Assembly: GCF_023913515.1 (NCBI RefSeq)
Contig: NZ_CP099391.1
Span: 3,038,001-3,102,000 of the forward strand
DNA length: 64,000 nt
Reading direction: 5' to 3'
Source of the DNA: Natronococcus sp. CG52
Lineage (GTDB): Archaea > Halobacteriota > Halobacteria > Halobacteriales > Natrialbaceae
How positions within the stretch are numbered: position 1 is the first letter of the stretch; every line of letters starts with the position of its first letter. A program made the position numbers and the translations under genes. The notes beneath the pieces were generated by a model that was not told where the DNA came from, ran no database searches, and saw only the letters and a list, made by a program, of their open reading frames with translations. Of the stretch, positions 23,511 through 33,074 are shown one piece after another.

Positions 23511-24704
23511 ATGAGTTACCGGATCGGACTCGTCGGCAAGCCGTCCGTCGGCAAGTCCTCCTTCTTCAACGCTGCCACGATGAACGACGTCCCGGAAGGG
23601 GCCTACCCGTTCACGACTATCGACCCCAGCGTGGGCGAAGCGTACGTCCGCGTCGAGTGTGCGGCCCCCGAGTTCGACGAGGAGTGTACGCCGAACGTCG
23701 GCTACTGCGACCGCGGAACGCGGTTCGTCCCGACGAAACTCGTCGACGTCGCCGGACTGATCCCCGGCGCCCACGAGGGTGCCGGCCTCGGCAACCAGTT
23801 CCTGACCGACCTGAACGAGACCGACGTCCTGATCCACGTCGTCGACTTCTCCGGCGAGACCGATCTCGAGGGAGAGCCGACCGAGGACCACGATCCCCGG
23901 AAGGACATCGACTTCCTCGAGGAGGAACTCGACCAGTGGTATCTGGGCATCCTCGAGAAGGGGATCGAGCGCTACGAGTCGGGGTATACGACCGAGGACG
24001 ACGCCATCGAGGAAGAACTCGCCGAGCAGATGAGCGCCTTCAAGACGAACGAGGACGAGATCAAGCGTCTCGTTCGCCGCGTCGACGTCGGCTTCGATCC
24101 GACCGAGTGGGATGCCGACGACCGCCTCGCGCTCGCCCGCGAGATCCGCACGGAGACCAAGCCGATGGTGATCGCGGCGAACAAGATGGACACCCCGGAG
24201 GCGCAGGCGAACTACGAGGAGATCACGAACGATCCCGACTACGAACACCTGACGATCGTTCCCGCGAGCGCTCACGCCGAGCGAGCGCTCAAGTCGGCCG
24301 ATAAGGCCGGCGTCGTCGACTACCGTCCCGGCGACGACGACTTCGAGATTACGGGCGACGTTTCGGGCGAACAAGAGCAGGGCCTCGAGGAGATCCGCGA
24401 CTTCCTCGACCGGTACGGCGCGACGGGCGTCCAGGCGGCCCTCGAGACCGCGCTGTTCGACGTGCTCGGCGTCGTCCCGGTCTTTCCCGGCGGTGCCAAC
24501 GGGCTCGGCAACGAACGCGGCGAGGTACTCCCCGACTGCTATCTGATTCCGCCGAACTCGACGGCGGAGGACTTCGCCTACAGCCTCCACTCGGACATCG
24601 GCGACGGCTTCCTCCACGCGATCGACTGCCGGTCGAACCGCCAACTCGGCAAGAGCTACGAGGTCGAATCGCGGGATGTGATCGAGGTTATTACGACGAA
24701 CTGA
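23511..24704 (+). CDS. YchF/Obg-type translation-associated GTPase
   Basis: A 397-residue P-loop NTPase of the Obg-HflX superfamily. G1 is LVGKPSVGKSSFFNA, switch and G2 follow in PFTTIDPS, G3 is DVAGLIPGAHEGAG and G4 is AANKMD, which should favour GTP over the ATP used by bacterial YchF (which has a different G4). A helical insert occupies the middle. The C-terminus is a TGS domain (PNSTAEDFAYSLHSDIGDGF). Such proteins bind ribosomes. The gene has its own upstream region of about 190 bases. Confidence 0.9.
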   Translation: MSYRIGLVGKPSVGKSSFFNAATMNDVPEGAYPFTTIDPSVGEAYVRVECAAPEFDEECTPNVGYCDRGTRFVPTKLVDVAGLIPGAHEGAGLGNQFLTDLNETDVLIHVVDFSGETDLEGEPTEDHDPRKDIDFLEEELDQWYLGILEKGIERYESGYTTEDDAIEEELAEQMSAFKTNEDEIKRLVRRVDVGFDPTEWDADDRLALAREIRTETKPMVIAANKMDTPEAQANYEEITNDPDYEHLTIVPASAHAERALKSADKAGVVDYRPGDDDFEITGDVSGEQEQGLEEIRDFLDRYGATGVQAALETALFDVLGVVPVFPGGANGLGNERGEVLPDCYLIPPNSTAEDFAYSLHSDIGDGFLHAIDCRSNRQLGKSYEVESRDVIEVITTN

Positions 24705-25270
24705 CGGCTCTCAGCTGTCTCAGTCGGATTTCTCGACGAAACCGTACTGCCGATAGACGGGATACTCTTGACAGGCGATGACCGTGCGTGTACGGCTCTG
24801 TACTGGGTGACACCGCCGTCGTACGAAGGGACGGGTGTGTCGCTGGCTCGGTCTCCCTACTCTCGCCAGATCAGGCGCTGAGCCGCGTCGCCGAGGCGAC
24901 TCGGGAGTTCCGAGAGCCGGGCATCCGGTGAGGGGGTCCGTAACTGATCTTCGTCGACCTTGATTCCGGTCCTCCTCGGAGGGATCCCCTTTGGCCCGTT
25001 CCTCGGCGTCCCGATCGACGTTCGCGGTGGCCTGCAGCTGACATCGAGCAGCGGCCACACGCTTCGCGATCTTGCCCGCAGGTGGTCGGATACGCGGAGG
25101 GGCTCTCGTCGCGGTAGTGTTATCGCGAGGACGAGCGATCGCGATACTCGCGGGTCGGTGCCGACGGACTTTTAGACGCGTCGTGCCATCGGACCGCATG
25201 GACGCGCCACTCGCCGAGTCAGCCCCGTTTGGCTGGTACCTCCCACACGACGACCGGACTGATGATCCAC
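24705..25270. other. 566-base gap with possible decayed gene fragments
   Basis: No intact gene is convincing here. On the minus strand, two frames between about 25080 and 24857 join into a plausible peptide (CQLQATANVDRDAEERAKG, then PPRRTGIKVDEDQLRTPSP and SELPSRLGDAAQRL), suggesting a relic broken by a frameshift. The last 60 bases are the leader of the next gene, with a TTTTAG stretch near 25170 that may be a TATA element. Confidence 0.35.
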
Positions 25271-25933
25271 ATGAGTGACCGCACACGCGACCCTGACGGC
25301 GCTGACGGCACGACGGAGCCGCTCGAGACCGACGGCGAGCCAGCCGACCTCCCCTCGAGTGAGGTCCTCGAGAACGTCCCCGACTGGGACGATGAGTACG
25401 TCGACCGGGTGAGCGACCGGCTGATGCACAACTACGATCTCGAGAAGGAGTTCGCGGTCGACGGCGAGCGGTTCACGCTGTACGGGGAGATGGAACTCGT
25501 GAGCAAGAAGCACTTCCTCCACCCGTCGCTCTCGCTCGGCGAACACGGCTCGACCGAACACCTCTTCGTCGGGCGAGTCGACCGCGTCGACGACCGAACG
25601 CTCGATCGGTTCGTCGAACTGGGCGAGCGACTGGCTGACGAGTGGATCGAACCGGACGAAGAACACTTCTCGACGGAATTTACGTTCGTCGCGATCGCGG
25701 ACTCGATCCCCGAGAATATCCGCGAGCGCGTCGTCGGGTTCGACGGTCGAACGCTGCTGAAGTACGGCTTCCACGGCCACTACGAAATCAATCTGGTCGT
25801 CGTTGCCCCCGACAGCGAGGAACTGGCGGCGAGCGAGAACACCGACGTCGCGACCGCTTTCCGGCTCTGGGATCCGATCGAGAAAGAGGACCCGGGCATT
25901 CTCGACCTCGTCTCCCGGCGACTGCAGTTGTAG
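25271..25933 (+). CDS. Conserved haloarchaeal protein of unknown function
   Basis: A 220-residue soluble acidic protein. Notable segments are DEYVDRVSDRLMHNYDLEKEF near the N-terminus, FVGRVDRVDDRTLDRFVELG in the middle and KYGFHGHYEINLVVVAPD in the last third. I see no membrane helix or nucleotide-binding loop. It looks like an alpha/beta domain of a haloarchaea-specific family. ATG 25271 (MSDRTRDPD) is preferred over an upstream in-frame ATG at 25229 because the extra residues lack native bias. Confidence 0.75.
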   Translation: MSDRTRDPDGADGTTEPLETDGEPADLPSSEVLENVPDWDDEYVDRVSDRLMHNYDLEKEFAVDGERFTLYGEMELVSKKHFLHPSLSLGEHGSTEHLFVGRVDRVDDRTLDRFVELGERLADEWIEPDEEHFSTEFTFVAIADSIPENIRERVVGFDGRTLLKYGFHGHYEINLVVVAPDSEELAASENTDVATAFRLWDPIEKEDPGILDLVSRRLQL

Positions 25934-26077
25934 TCGCCCCGCGGTCGCGAGCCGTACACGCGGTTGGCGTTGCTCTCGTCAGCCCAGAGATGCGAAACGA
26001 GCGGCTGACAGCAGTCGAACGGACTCGAGTCGAAAAACAGCGTCATTGCAGCCGGGAATCGCGACCCGGCGTCACGA

Positions 26078-27943
26078 TCAGTCGTCGTCCGTACTCACGT
26101 CGGCTGCGACGCCATCACCCGTTTCACGGGCCGTCTGCATGTTGTCGTAGCCGATTTTGAACAGCGACAGCGCGAGTCCGATGAGGACCACGATGAGGAC
26201 GATCTGGACGACGGCCGATAGCTGGCCGATCAGCGACGTCTCCGCGTCGGCGGTGATACCGAGCAGCCGACCGCCGAGGATCTGATAGAGCCCGACCCAG
26301 CTGAGACCGGCGACCGTGATGATTCCCATCAGCACCATGGGGCCGCCGGTCGAAATCAGCTGCTTAGACTTGCTCCAGTTGGCCAGCCAGACGGTGGCAG
26401 ACAGCAGTGCCAGCGACGCCAGCAGCTGGTTCGCACCGCCGAACAGCGTCCAGAGATCCTCCCACCGGCCGCTGCCGAGCAGGAAGAACGCGACGACGGC
26501 GATGACCGTCGTGTTGACGTAGCGGTTGGCCGCGTACTCCTCGGCCTGCGTCTCCGGCGTACCGACGATCTCCTCCAACATGTACCGACCCAGTCGGACG
26601 GCCGTGTCCATGCTCGTCAGCAGGAAACTCGCGAGCACGAGCGCCATAAACGGTGCGGCGTACTCGAACGGAACGCCGAGCGCGGTGAGGATCGCGCCGC
26701 CACCGGTCGCGAAGTTCGGCAGCGCCAGTCCGATCCCGCCGGCACCGGCCGGGATCGCGACGAGCGTCACCGCACAGAGTGCGACTGCCGCGAGCAGTCC
26801 CTCCGCGAGCATCCCGCCGTAGCCGATCAGTTTGGCGTCGGTTTCCTTGTTCAGTTGCTTGGACGTCGTCCCCGAGGAGACCAGCGAGTGGAAGCCGCTG
26901 ATGGTCCCACACGCGATGGTGAGGAACAACAGCGGGAACAGCGGCATGAGCGGAAGCATCTCCGCGAGCGGGCCGCCCTGTCCGAGGAAGCCGTACCAGG
27001 CCCCGGTCGTGATCTCGAAGCTCAACTGATCACCGGTCTCGGGGTGGATCGCGTCGCTTCCCATTCCGGTGATGAACGTCCCGACGATGACCGCGAGCAA
27101 ACTCCCACCGACCCCCGTGTACAGGAGGAACGACGAGAGGTAGTCACGCGGCTGCAGCAGCATCCAGACCGGCAGGATGCTCGCGGCGGCCCCGTACACG
27201 AGTATCACCAGCACCCACGCGCCGATGTTCGCACTGTCGAGCAGTTCCGGGAAGAACGCCGCCGACTCGAGCAACACGATCGTCCCGTCGGGGTAGTCGC
27301 CGGGGACGATCGCGAGCGGGTACTGGATACCGATCCAGACCGACGCGAAGACGCCCGCAACGAAGACGACTGTGCCGACCGAGAACGGAAGTCCCAGTTG
27401 GTACAGCCAGACCCCGAAGACGAACGCGAGCGTAATGTACAGCAGGCTCGCGGTCGCTGCCGACGGGTACGCGTTCAGCACGACCCCGATGACCAGTGCG
27501 AACACTGCGACGACGAGAATCGTCAGCAAGAACGCGAACCACAACAGCATATCCTTGCCTCGCTCACCGACGTACTCGCCGATGATGTAGCCGATCGACT
27601 TCCCCTCGTGTCGAAGGCTGCTCGACAGCGAGACGAAGTCGTGGACCGCACCCATCAGCGGGTTCCCGATCGCAACCCACAGCACGGCCGGGATCCAACC
27701 CCAGACCAGTGCGGCCGTGATCGGCCCGACGACGGGTGCGCCACCCGCGATACTCGAATAGTGATGTCCCAGTAGTACCGGCTTCTTCGCCGGGACGTAC
27801 TCCTGCCCGTCTTGATACTTGTGCGCTGGCGTCTCTCGACTATCGTCGAGCCCCACGAACTGCGAGAGGTACCGACCGTAGCCGATGTACGCGGCGGTAA
27901 ACGTCGTCAGCACCAGTGCGACGATCCAGATTACACCTACCAT
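26078..27943 (-). CDS. cstA: Carbon starvation protein CstA family transporter
   Basis: A 621-residue membrane protein with about 15-16 helices and full family length. Diagnostic segments are HKYQDGQEYVPAKKPVLLGH and HHYSSIAGGAPVVGP near the N-terminus, and HSLVSSGTTSKQLNKE in the middle. Members import pyruvate or small peptides at carbon limitation. The last 40 residues are cytoplasmic and acidic. The start ATG 27943 follows an AT-rich minus-strand promoter (ATTATATTTATGG near 27985-27997) by a short leader. No LytTR/BtsR-type regulator is nearby. Confidence 0.93.
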   Translation of the reverse strand: MVGVIWIVALVLTTFTAAYIGYGRYLSQFVGLDDSRETPAHKYQDGQEYVPAKKPVLLGHHYSSIAGGAPVVGPITAALVWGWIPAVLWVAIGNPLMGAVHDFVSLSSSLRHEGKSIGYIIGEYVGERGKDMLLWFAFLLTILVVAVFALVIGVVLNAYPSAATASLLYITLAFVFGVWLYQLGLPFSVGTVVFVAGVFASVWIGIQYPLAIVPGDYPDGTIVLLESAAFFPELLDSANIGAWVLVILVYGAAASILPVWMLLQPRDYLSSFLLYTGVGGSLLAVIVGTFITGMGSDAIHPETGDQLSFEITTGAWYGFLGQGGPLAEMLPLMPLFPLLFLTIACGTISGFHSLVSSGTTSKQLNKETDAKLIGYGGMLAEGLLAAVALCAVTLVAIPAGAGGIGLALPNFATGGGAILTALGVPFEYAAPFMALVLASFLLTSMDTAVRLGRYMLEEIVGTPETQAEEYAANRYVNTTVIAVVAFFLLGSGRWEDLWTLFGGANQLLASLALLSATVWLANWSKSKQLISTGGPMVLMGIITVAGLSWVGLYQILGGRLLGITADAETSLIGQLSAVVQIVLIVVLIGLALSLFKIGYDNMQTARETGDGVAADVSTDDD

Positions 27944-27983
27944 GCTATGAGCTCACGTGACGGGCAACGAACCGCCAGACCAT

Positions 27984-27996
27984 AAATATAATTTGT
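27984..27996 (-). promoter_or_regulatory. Probable TATA box of cstA
   Basis: The AT-rich minus-strand stretch AAATTATATTTATGG in otherwise GC-rich sequence lies about 40-50 bases upstream of ATG 27943, giving a predicted leader of about 15-20 bases. Confidence 0.4.
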
Positions 27997-28104
27997 TTAG
28001 GTTCCAATGACCGGTTATCCTATCGACAGCCGTGACGATTCTATCCTCGAGAGCGCAATCCGGTAGTACCTCGAGTCAATAGCGTGCTACCGATCGAGTC
28101 GGCC

Positions 28105-29082
28105 TCACCGGGATTGCACTGAACCCTCGTCCTCGACCGCGACCTCGAGTTCGGCGGCGACTTCCTCAAGAATCGAGCCCCGAACCTCCTCGACGCGCGT
28201 TTCGATCGTCGCGACGACCGGAACGGCGAACTCGCGCTCGATCCGCTCGAGGCGGTCGCGTTCGGTGGCGACCCGCTGACGGAGGTACCGCGCCCCTCTC
28301 CCCTCCTCGTGGGGTTCGGGTTCGGGCGTCAGCCGGTTGACCACGAGACCGCGAACCGGAAGCGCCGCATCTTCGAGGGTCTCGACCGAGCGGCGCGTCT
28401 CGCGGATCGAGAGTTCGTCGGGATTCATCACGAGGTAAAACGCCGCGTCGTCGCGCAACACCTCCCCGGCGAACTCGAACCGTTCCTTTCGTTCCTGCAG
28501 TCGCGCGAGGATCGGATCGCCGTCCATCACGCGCCGGGGTTCCCGGTTCCCGATCGCGGCCTTCTCGTAGAGGTCGATGCTGCGCTCGCGTTTGTCCATC
28601 AGCCGGTCGATCCACCGCTCGAGGAGTTCCGGCAGCGCGAGCAGTCGCAGCGTCGACCCCGTCGGCGACGTGTCGAACACCACCCGATCGTACGGGTCGG
28701 CGGTTCGCATCACCTCGACGAACCGATCGAAGAGGGCGGCCTCGTAGGCGCCGGGCGTCTGGTGGGCCATCTCGAGTTGAATGTCGACCTCGTTGACCAT
28801 CGCCGCGGACAGCTGCGAACTCAGCTGGCGCTTGAGCCCCTGCAGGTGGTCCTGGACCTCCTGTTCCGGATCGATCTCGAGCGCCGAGAGCCCGTCGTAC
28901 CCCTCGACGGGCTGCGGTTCGTCGCCGAACTCCTGGTCGAAGACGTCAGCCGTGCTGTGTGCCGGGTCCGTCGAAACGAGCAGCGTCTCGAGTCCACCGC
29001 CGACGCACTCGAGACCGTAGGCGCTCGAGACGGTCGTCTTACCGACCCCGCCTTTCCCACCGAAGAAGACGAACTCGGTCAT
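28105..29082 (-). CDS. ArsA/Get3-like ATPase
   Basis: A 325-residue single-domain ATPase of the ArsA/TRC40 family. The deviant Walker A GGKGGVGKTT is at about residues 8-17, switch I is STDPAHSTADVF and switch II VVFDTSPTGSTLRLLALPE. No CxxC zinc motif or arsenite-binding Cys cluster is visible, so arsenite export is unlikely; membrane-protein targeting or another client-handling role is more plausible. ATG 29082 shares its A with the TGA of the upstream small gene, so translation is coupled. The longer upstream frame overlaps that gene and is rejected. Confidence 0.87.
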   Translation of the reverse strand: MTEFVFFGGKGGVGKTTVSSAYGLECVGGGLETLLVSTDPAHSTADVFDQEFGDEPQPVEGYDGLSALEIDPEQEVQDHLQGLKRQLSSQLSAAMVNEVDIQLEMAHQTPGAYEAALFDRFVEVMRTADPYDRVVFDTSPTGSTLRLLALPELLERWIDRLMDKRERSIDLYEKAAIGNREPRRVMDGDPILARLQERKERFEFAGEVLRDDAAFYLVMNPDELSIRETRRSVETLEDAALPVRGLVVNRLTPEPEPHEEGRGARYLRQRVATERDRLERIEREFAVPVVATIETRVEEVRGSILEEVAAELEVAVEDEGSVQSR

Positions 29083-29378
29083 CAGAAGTGGTACTGGTGG
29101 CCCTTGCGCTCGATGACTGACTGGCGATCCCACAGCCGCCGTTCCCAGGCCTCGTACTCGTCTTCCAGGTACGGCAGGAGTTCGGCCGTGTAGTACGACA
29201 CCGGGCTCGGGATACCGAACGCGTCCGGGAAACAGGCGAGCATGAATCCGTCCTCCGCGTCTTCGGCCTCCGCTTCGATCTTCTCGTAGGCGGGATGGCT
29301 GATCATCCCGTGGTAGAGTCCGCGGACCCACTCCTCGAGCGTGGCCCGAAACGTCGCGATCCGGTCGGCGAGTGTCAT
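29082..29378 (-). CDS. Small partner gene of the ArsA-like ATPase
   Basis: A 98-residue protein starting MTLADRIATFRATLEEWVRG. It is rich in aromatic residues (YHGMISHPAYEKIEAE, PVSYYTAELLPYLEDEYEAW) and ends KGHQYHF. No membrane helix is evident. The stop overlaps the ATPase start by one base, which implies stoichiometric expression and possibly a physical complex. I do not recognise a named family. ATG 29378 is chosen; the GTG two codons upstream is possible. Confidence 0.75.
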   Translation of the reverse strand: MTLADRIATFRATLEEWVRGLYHGMISHPAYEKIEAEAEDAEDGFMLACFPDAFGIPSPVSYYTAELLPYLEDEYEAWERRLWDRQSVIERKGHQYHF

Positions 29379-30012
29379 CGTCACTCATCCTCAGTGCCGG
29401 AGACTCAAATGTGTCGTGGCCCGCCACTAGCGGACCGCGATCCGAATCCGGCCGTCGATCCTCGCGAGAGAGTGCCGTGAGCGAGGCGTTCGCCGTCGGA
29501 TCGTGAGCGAACGCGAGTCGACGGGATGGAACGCGCTCGAAGGCTTTCGGTCGACGCTGGAGTTCGAGGTCTCTCGGATCCGCTGCAACTCGTCCCGAAC
29601 GGGCCGAAATCCGGGGCACCGCTCGAGTCGTCCTACGGGTGCGACGCTGGCGAATCGCGTTCCGGCAAACCAGTACCGTTCCGCGTTCTCCAGGACGAAA
29701 ACCCATAGAGACGCCCGGAAGTGTCCGGTATCGTTCCCGGTTGTAGTCGCGTACAGATAGCGGCAGTGACGCAGACGTCGAACTTGGACTCGCGCTCGTA
29801 AACCGGGGTCGCCGATTTCCAGCCGTCGGGAATCAGCCCGTGGCTGATTCTTCCGATCGACGAAGAACGAGTGATGGCAGAACGACGAGTCCTACTCGAC
29901 CGCTTCCGCCGGCGATTAGCTGCCAATCGAGATCTGCCCGGATGCAGTCGTCCAGCTGCCGGAGTCCCCTCGATACCGAGGAAACTCTCGAGTCGACGGC
30001 ACGGTGGTACCG
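29379..30012. other. 634-base divergent intergenic region upstream of cydAB
   Basis: This lies between the divergent small-partner gene and cydA. It has open frames on both strands but none with the usual G/C third-position pattern or recognisable protein. It must hold the promoters of both operons. A segment near 29800-29930 on the minus strand (ISHGLIPDGWKSATPVYE) could be a decayed gene fragment. Confidence 0.35.
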
Positions 30013-31404
30013 ATGATTGATCCCGTTCTCGCGAGTCGACTCCAGTTCGCTATCGCGATCACGATTCACATCCTGTTCGCCTCGCTATCGGTCGGACTGG
30101 CGCCGTATCTGGTCTACTTTACCGTTCAGGAGGTTCGGACCGGTGAGGACCGGTATCGGAAGCTCCGCGAGTTCTGGACGAAGGTATTCGCCGTCGGATT
30201 CGTGATGGGGACGGTCACCGGCATCCCCATGAGCTTCATGTTCGGCACGAACTTCTCGCAGTTCTCGACGGTCGCCGGCGAGCTCATCGGCGGTCCGCTC
30301 TCGTTCGAGGCGAAGATGGCGTTCTTCCTCGAGGCTATCTTCCTCGGGATCCTGCTGTTCGGCCGCGATCGGGTGTCCGGCCGGTTCTACACACTTTCGG
30401 CGTTTTTCGTCGCGCTCGGCGCGTGGCTCTCGGCGTTCTGGATCCTCGTCGTGAACTCGTGGATGCAGACGCCCCGCGGCTACGAGGTCGCCACTAACGG
30501 CGGGACCGAAATCGTTCGGATGACGGATCCGCTCGCCGCGTTCTTCACTCCTCGCTTCCCGTGGATGTTCGTGCATATGCAGAACGCAGCGATCATTTCG
30601 GTCACGCTTCTCGTCGCCGGCGTCGCCGCGTACTTCGTCTGGCAGAACCGAGAGTCAGAGACGTGGAACACGGCGCTCCGGGTTGCCGTCGGCGTCTTGC
30701 TGCTTACTTCCGCCTTCCAGGTCGTTCACGGCGACATGTACGGCCGCCACGTCGCCGACACGCAACCGCAGAAGTTTGCAGCGATGGAAGCCCACTACGA
30801 CACCGAACGCGGTGCCGATCTCCACATCATCGCGATCCCGACGAGCCTCGAGGCGATTACCGATCCGCGAGCCGACAACCTCTACACAGTTAGTATTCCG
30901 TATCTCACCTCGTACCTCGCGAGCGGCGGTGATCCGACCGCCGAGGTAACCGGACTGGACGACTTCGAGTACGAGTCGCCGCCCGTCGCGATCGTGTTCT
31001 GGTCGTTCCGAATCATGGTCGGGCTCGGATTCTGGTTCGTCTTCCTCGGAACGTGGGGCGCGTACGAGCGGTGGCGAGGCGGTCTACGCGACAGTCCGCG
31101 GTACCTCATCGCCACGATGCTGTCGGCGCCCCTCGGGTTCGTCGCGCTCGTTACCGGCTGGTACGTCACGGAAGTCGGCCGCCAGCCGTGGCTCATTCAG
31201 GGCGTCCTCAAAACGAGCGACGGCGTCTCGCCGGCACTGGACGGGACTGAGGCGCTGCTTACGCTCGTCGGCGTCAGCGGGAGCTATCTCTTTCTGCTCG
31301 GGATCTTCCTCTGTATCGTCCGTCGGCTCGTCACCGCTGAACGCGACGACGTCGTCGACGAAGACGACCGGTCGGTTCCGAAGTGGGTGATCGCGGATGA
31401 CTGA
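30013..31404 (+). CDS. cydA: Cytochrome bd quinol oxidase subunit I
   Basis: A 463-residue subunit with about nine membrane helices. The first helix carries the b595-type His in ITIHILFASLSVGLAPYL. Helix 3 has the conserved acidic KMAFFLEAIFLGILLFG. A second haem His occurs in PWMFVHMQNAAII. The GRQPW motif is intact (YVTEVGRQPWLIQG). The periplasmic Q-loop is short. The complex oxidises quinol and reduces O2 to water. ATG 30013 (MIDPVLASRLQF) fits the family; the upstream GTG is less likely. It overlaps cydB by 8 bases. Confidence 0.95.
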   Translation: MIDPVLASRLQFAIAITIHILFASLSVGLAPYLVYFTVQEVRTGEDRYRKLREFWTKVFAVGFVMGTVTGIPMSFMFGTNFSQFSTVAGELIGGPLSFEAKMAFFLEAIFLGILLFGRDRVSGRFYTLSAFFVALGAWLSAFWILVVNSWMQTPRGYEVATNGGTEIVRMTDPLAAFFTPRFPWMFVHMQNAAIISVTLLVAGVAAYFVWQNRESETWNTALRVAVGVLLLTSAFQVVHGDMYGRHVADTQPQKFAAMEAHYDTERGADLHIIAIPTSLEAITDPRADNLYTVSIPYLTSYLASGGDPTAEVTGLDDFEYESPPVAIVFWSFRIMVGLGFWFVFLGTWGAYERWRGGLRDSPRYLIATMLSAPLGFVALVTGWYVTEVGRQPWLIQGVLKTSDGVSPALDGTEALLTLVGVSGSYLFLLGIFLCIVRRLVTAERDDVVDEDDRSVPKWVIADD

Positions 31405-32371
31405 TCCGATCGTCGAGGCGGCCTACGTCGTCGGCTGGCTGCCGGAGGCGTGGTTCTGGCTCCTGTTCGGCATTCTGGCGATCTACCTGGTCCTCGACGG
31501 GTTCGATTTCGGAGTCGGACTCCTCTATGCGACACGAGAGACCGAATCCGACCGTGAGACGTTCCACGCCGCGTTCGGCCCGATCTGGAAGGCGAACGAG
31601 GTCTGGTTCGTTCTGTTCACGACGGTGCTGTTTGCGGCGTACCCGGTCGCTTACGCGAATCTGCTGTCCAGACACTATCTTCTCGTGTTCCTCCTGCTTC
31701 TCGGCCTGATCCTGCGAGGGGTCGGTATCAAACTCCGGAAGGAGCGCGACGACGAACGGTGGAAGCGATACTGCGATTACGCGTTCGTCTCGGGGAGCGC
31801 GATTTCGCCGCTCGCCCTCGGCGTGTTCATCGCGGAGTGGGCGTTCGGCGGTGTGCCGGCGGGCGTGGCGCTTCTCGGCGGCGTCGCACTCGTCGCGCTC
31901 TGTTTTGTCCTCGGCGCAGCGTTTCTCGCGCTCAAAACCCGGGGGACGCTACGAACGGAGATGGCGACCTACGCGACGAACGGGACGCTAGTTTACCTCG
32001 CACTCTTCGCCGTCGCCGGAGGGGCGCTGTTCGGCGTCAACAGCATCCGACTTCCGGCCGTCGGTATCGCGGCGGGCGCGACCGGGCTCTGTTCGGTCGG
32101 CATCGTCACGGGGTCGCGTCTAGACCAGTACTACGTCCTCTTCGGGGCAGCAGCGGGTCTGGCGGTCGTATTCGTCGGGTTCCTCGCGGGAGGGCTCTAC
32201 CCGATGATCGATCCGGTGGCCGGTCTGGCGATCCGCGACGCGGTCGTCTCACCGCAGACGCTGAACGTAACGACGGCCATGGCGCTCGTATTCCTCCCTG
32301 CCGTTTCGATCGGGTTCGCGATGCTGTACTCGATCTTCGAGGGCGTCGCCGATCCGGATAACGGCTACTGA
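31397..32371 (+). CDS. cydB: Cytochrome bd quinol oxidase subunit II
   Basis: A 324-residue membrane subunit with about eight to nine helices. The YVLDGFDLG-type motif reads LVLDGFDFGVGLL near residue 40, followed by PIWKANEVWFVLF. It pairs with CydA to form the oxidase. The start overlaps cydA by 8 bases. No cydX-like small subunit or cydCD assembly transporter is visible downstream, which is usual for haloarchaea. Confidence 0.94.
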   Translation: MTDPIVEAAYVVGWLPEAWFWLLFGILAIYLVLDGFDFGVGLLYATRETESDRETFHAAFGPIWKANEVWFVLFTTVLFAAYPVAYANLLSRHYLLVFLLLLGLILRGVGIKLRKERDDERWKRYCDYAFVSGSAISPLALGVFIAEWAFGGVPAGVALLGGVALVALCFVLGAAFLALKTRGTLRTEMATYATNGTLVYLALFAVAGGALFGVNSIRLPAVGIAAGATGLCSVGIVTGSRLDQYYVLFGAAAGLAVVFVGFLAGGLYPMIDPVAGLAIRDAVVSPQTLNVTTAMALVFLPAVSIGFAMLYSIFEGVADPDNGY

Positions 32372-32648
32372 CGAATCTCGCGTTTCTTCACCGTCACCGT
32401 ACGTATCGTGAGTGATCGTCCGTCTCCCGGCCGTCGGGTGCCCGCCCGGTCGCGAACGATCACAGAAACATTCGATATCGTGCCATAGTGTTTATCGAGA
32501 CGGACACTCGACCCGACAACCGTCCCGCTCGAGGAGAACGCTCCGCTCGGATCGACGATTTCGAGGGGACGAGCGCGACGACACGGACTAGCCGCTCGCG
32601 CGCTGCGTTCGTACTCAGCGTCCGAAGAAGGAATCCGGCGAAACGCGC
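32372..32648. other. Intergenic region downstream of cydB
   Basis: I find no credible gene here. Open frames are Arg/Ser-rich, as expected of antisense or out-of-frame GC-rich DNA. Confidence 0.35.
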
Positions 32649-32947
32649 CTATCGTGCCGGATACGCGTAGCCGATCCGATACTGATCGTCGTAGATCAGC
32701 GACACGCTGTGGATTCGTCGGCCTCGAGTTGCCGTTCGACGTCCGTCGTCGCGAGTACCACCGAGCCCTCGGCGACTGACGCCGGCAGGTAGTCGAGTAT
32801 CGACTCGAACGTCGCGGGAGTCGACTCGTCGGTGTCGGCCGCCGTCGTCGAGTGTTCGTCCGCTGCCGTCGCAGCGTTGCCGGCCGGTACGACGGTAATC
32901 GTCGTCCTGATACCACCGAAGAGGGTACGGCGGGGACACTTCTCCAT
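32649..32947 (-). pseudogene. Broken exported-protein gene
   Basis: ATG 32947 starts MEKCPRRTLFGGIRTT, a twin-arginine-like leader, followed by a low-complexity Thr/Asp linker and TFESILDYLPASVAEGSVVLA, resembling the start of a haloarchaeal exported family. The frame stops at 32696. A shift of one base near 32712 recovers VSLIYDDQYRIGYAYPAR, which continues logically and ends at 32649. Homologues as I remember them are about 300 residues, so the copy is both frameshifted and truncated. Probably a decaying gene. Confidence 0.55.
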
Positions 32948-33074
32948 GCACCTCGATAGCTGATGGTTTGCCCACAAGTGAGTTTTCGGTACATTCGTTC
33001 GTAGTAACGTTCATCGGCACGATGGCCAGTCCCGAGCCGACGCTTCTTAACCCCTGCATCACGATCTCACACGT

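Noticed and set aside
26855-27775. 306-codon plus-strand open frame
   Set aside because: Antisense to cstA; Asp/Arg/Gln-rich composition typical of a shadow frame, with no domain resemblance.
29083-29706. N-terminal extension of the ArsA-like frame
   Set aside because: Overlaps the small partner gene in another frame; the Walker A motif lies right after ATG 29082.
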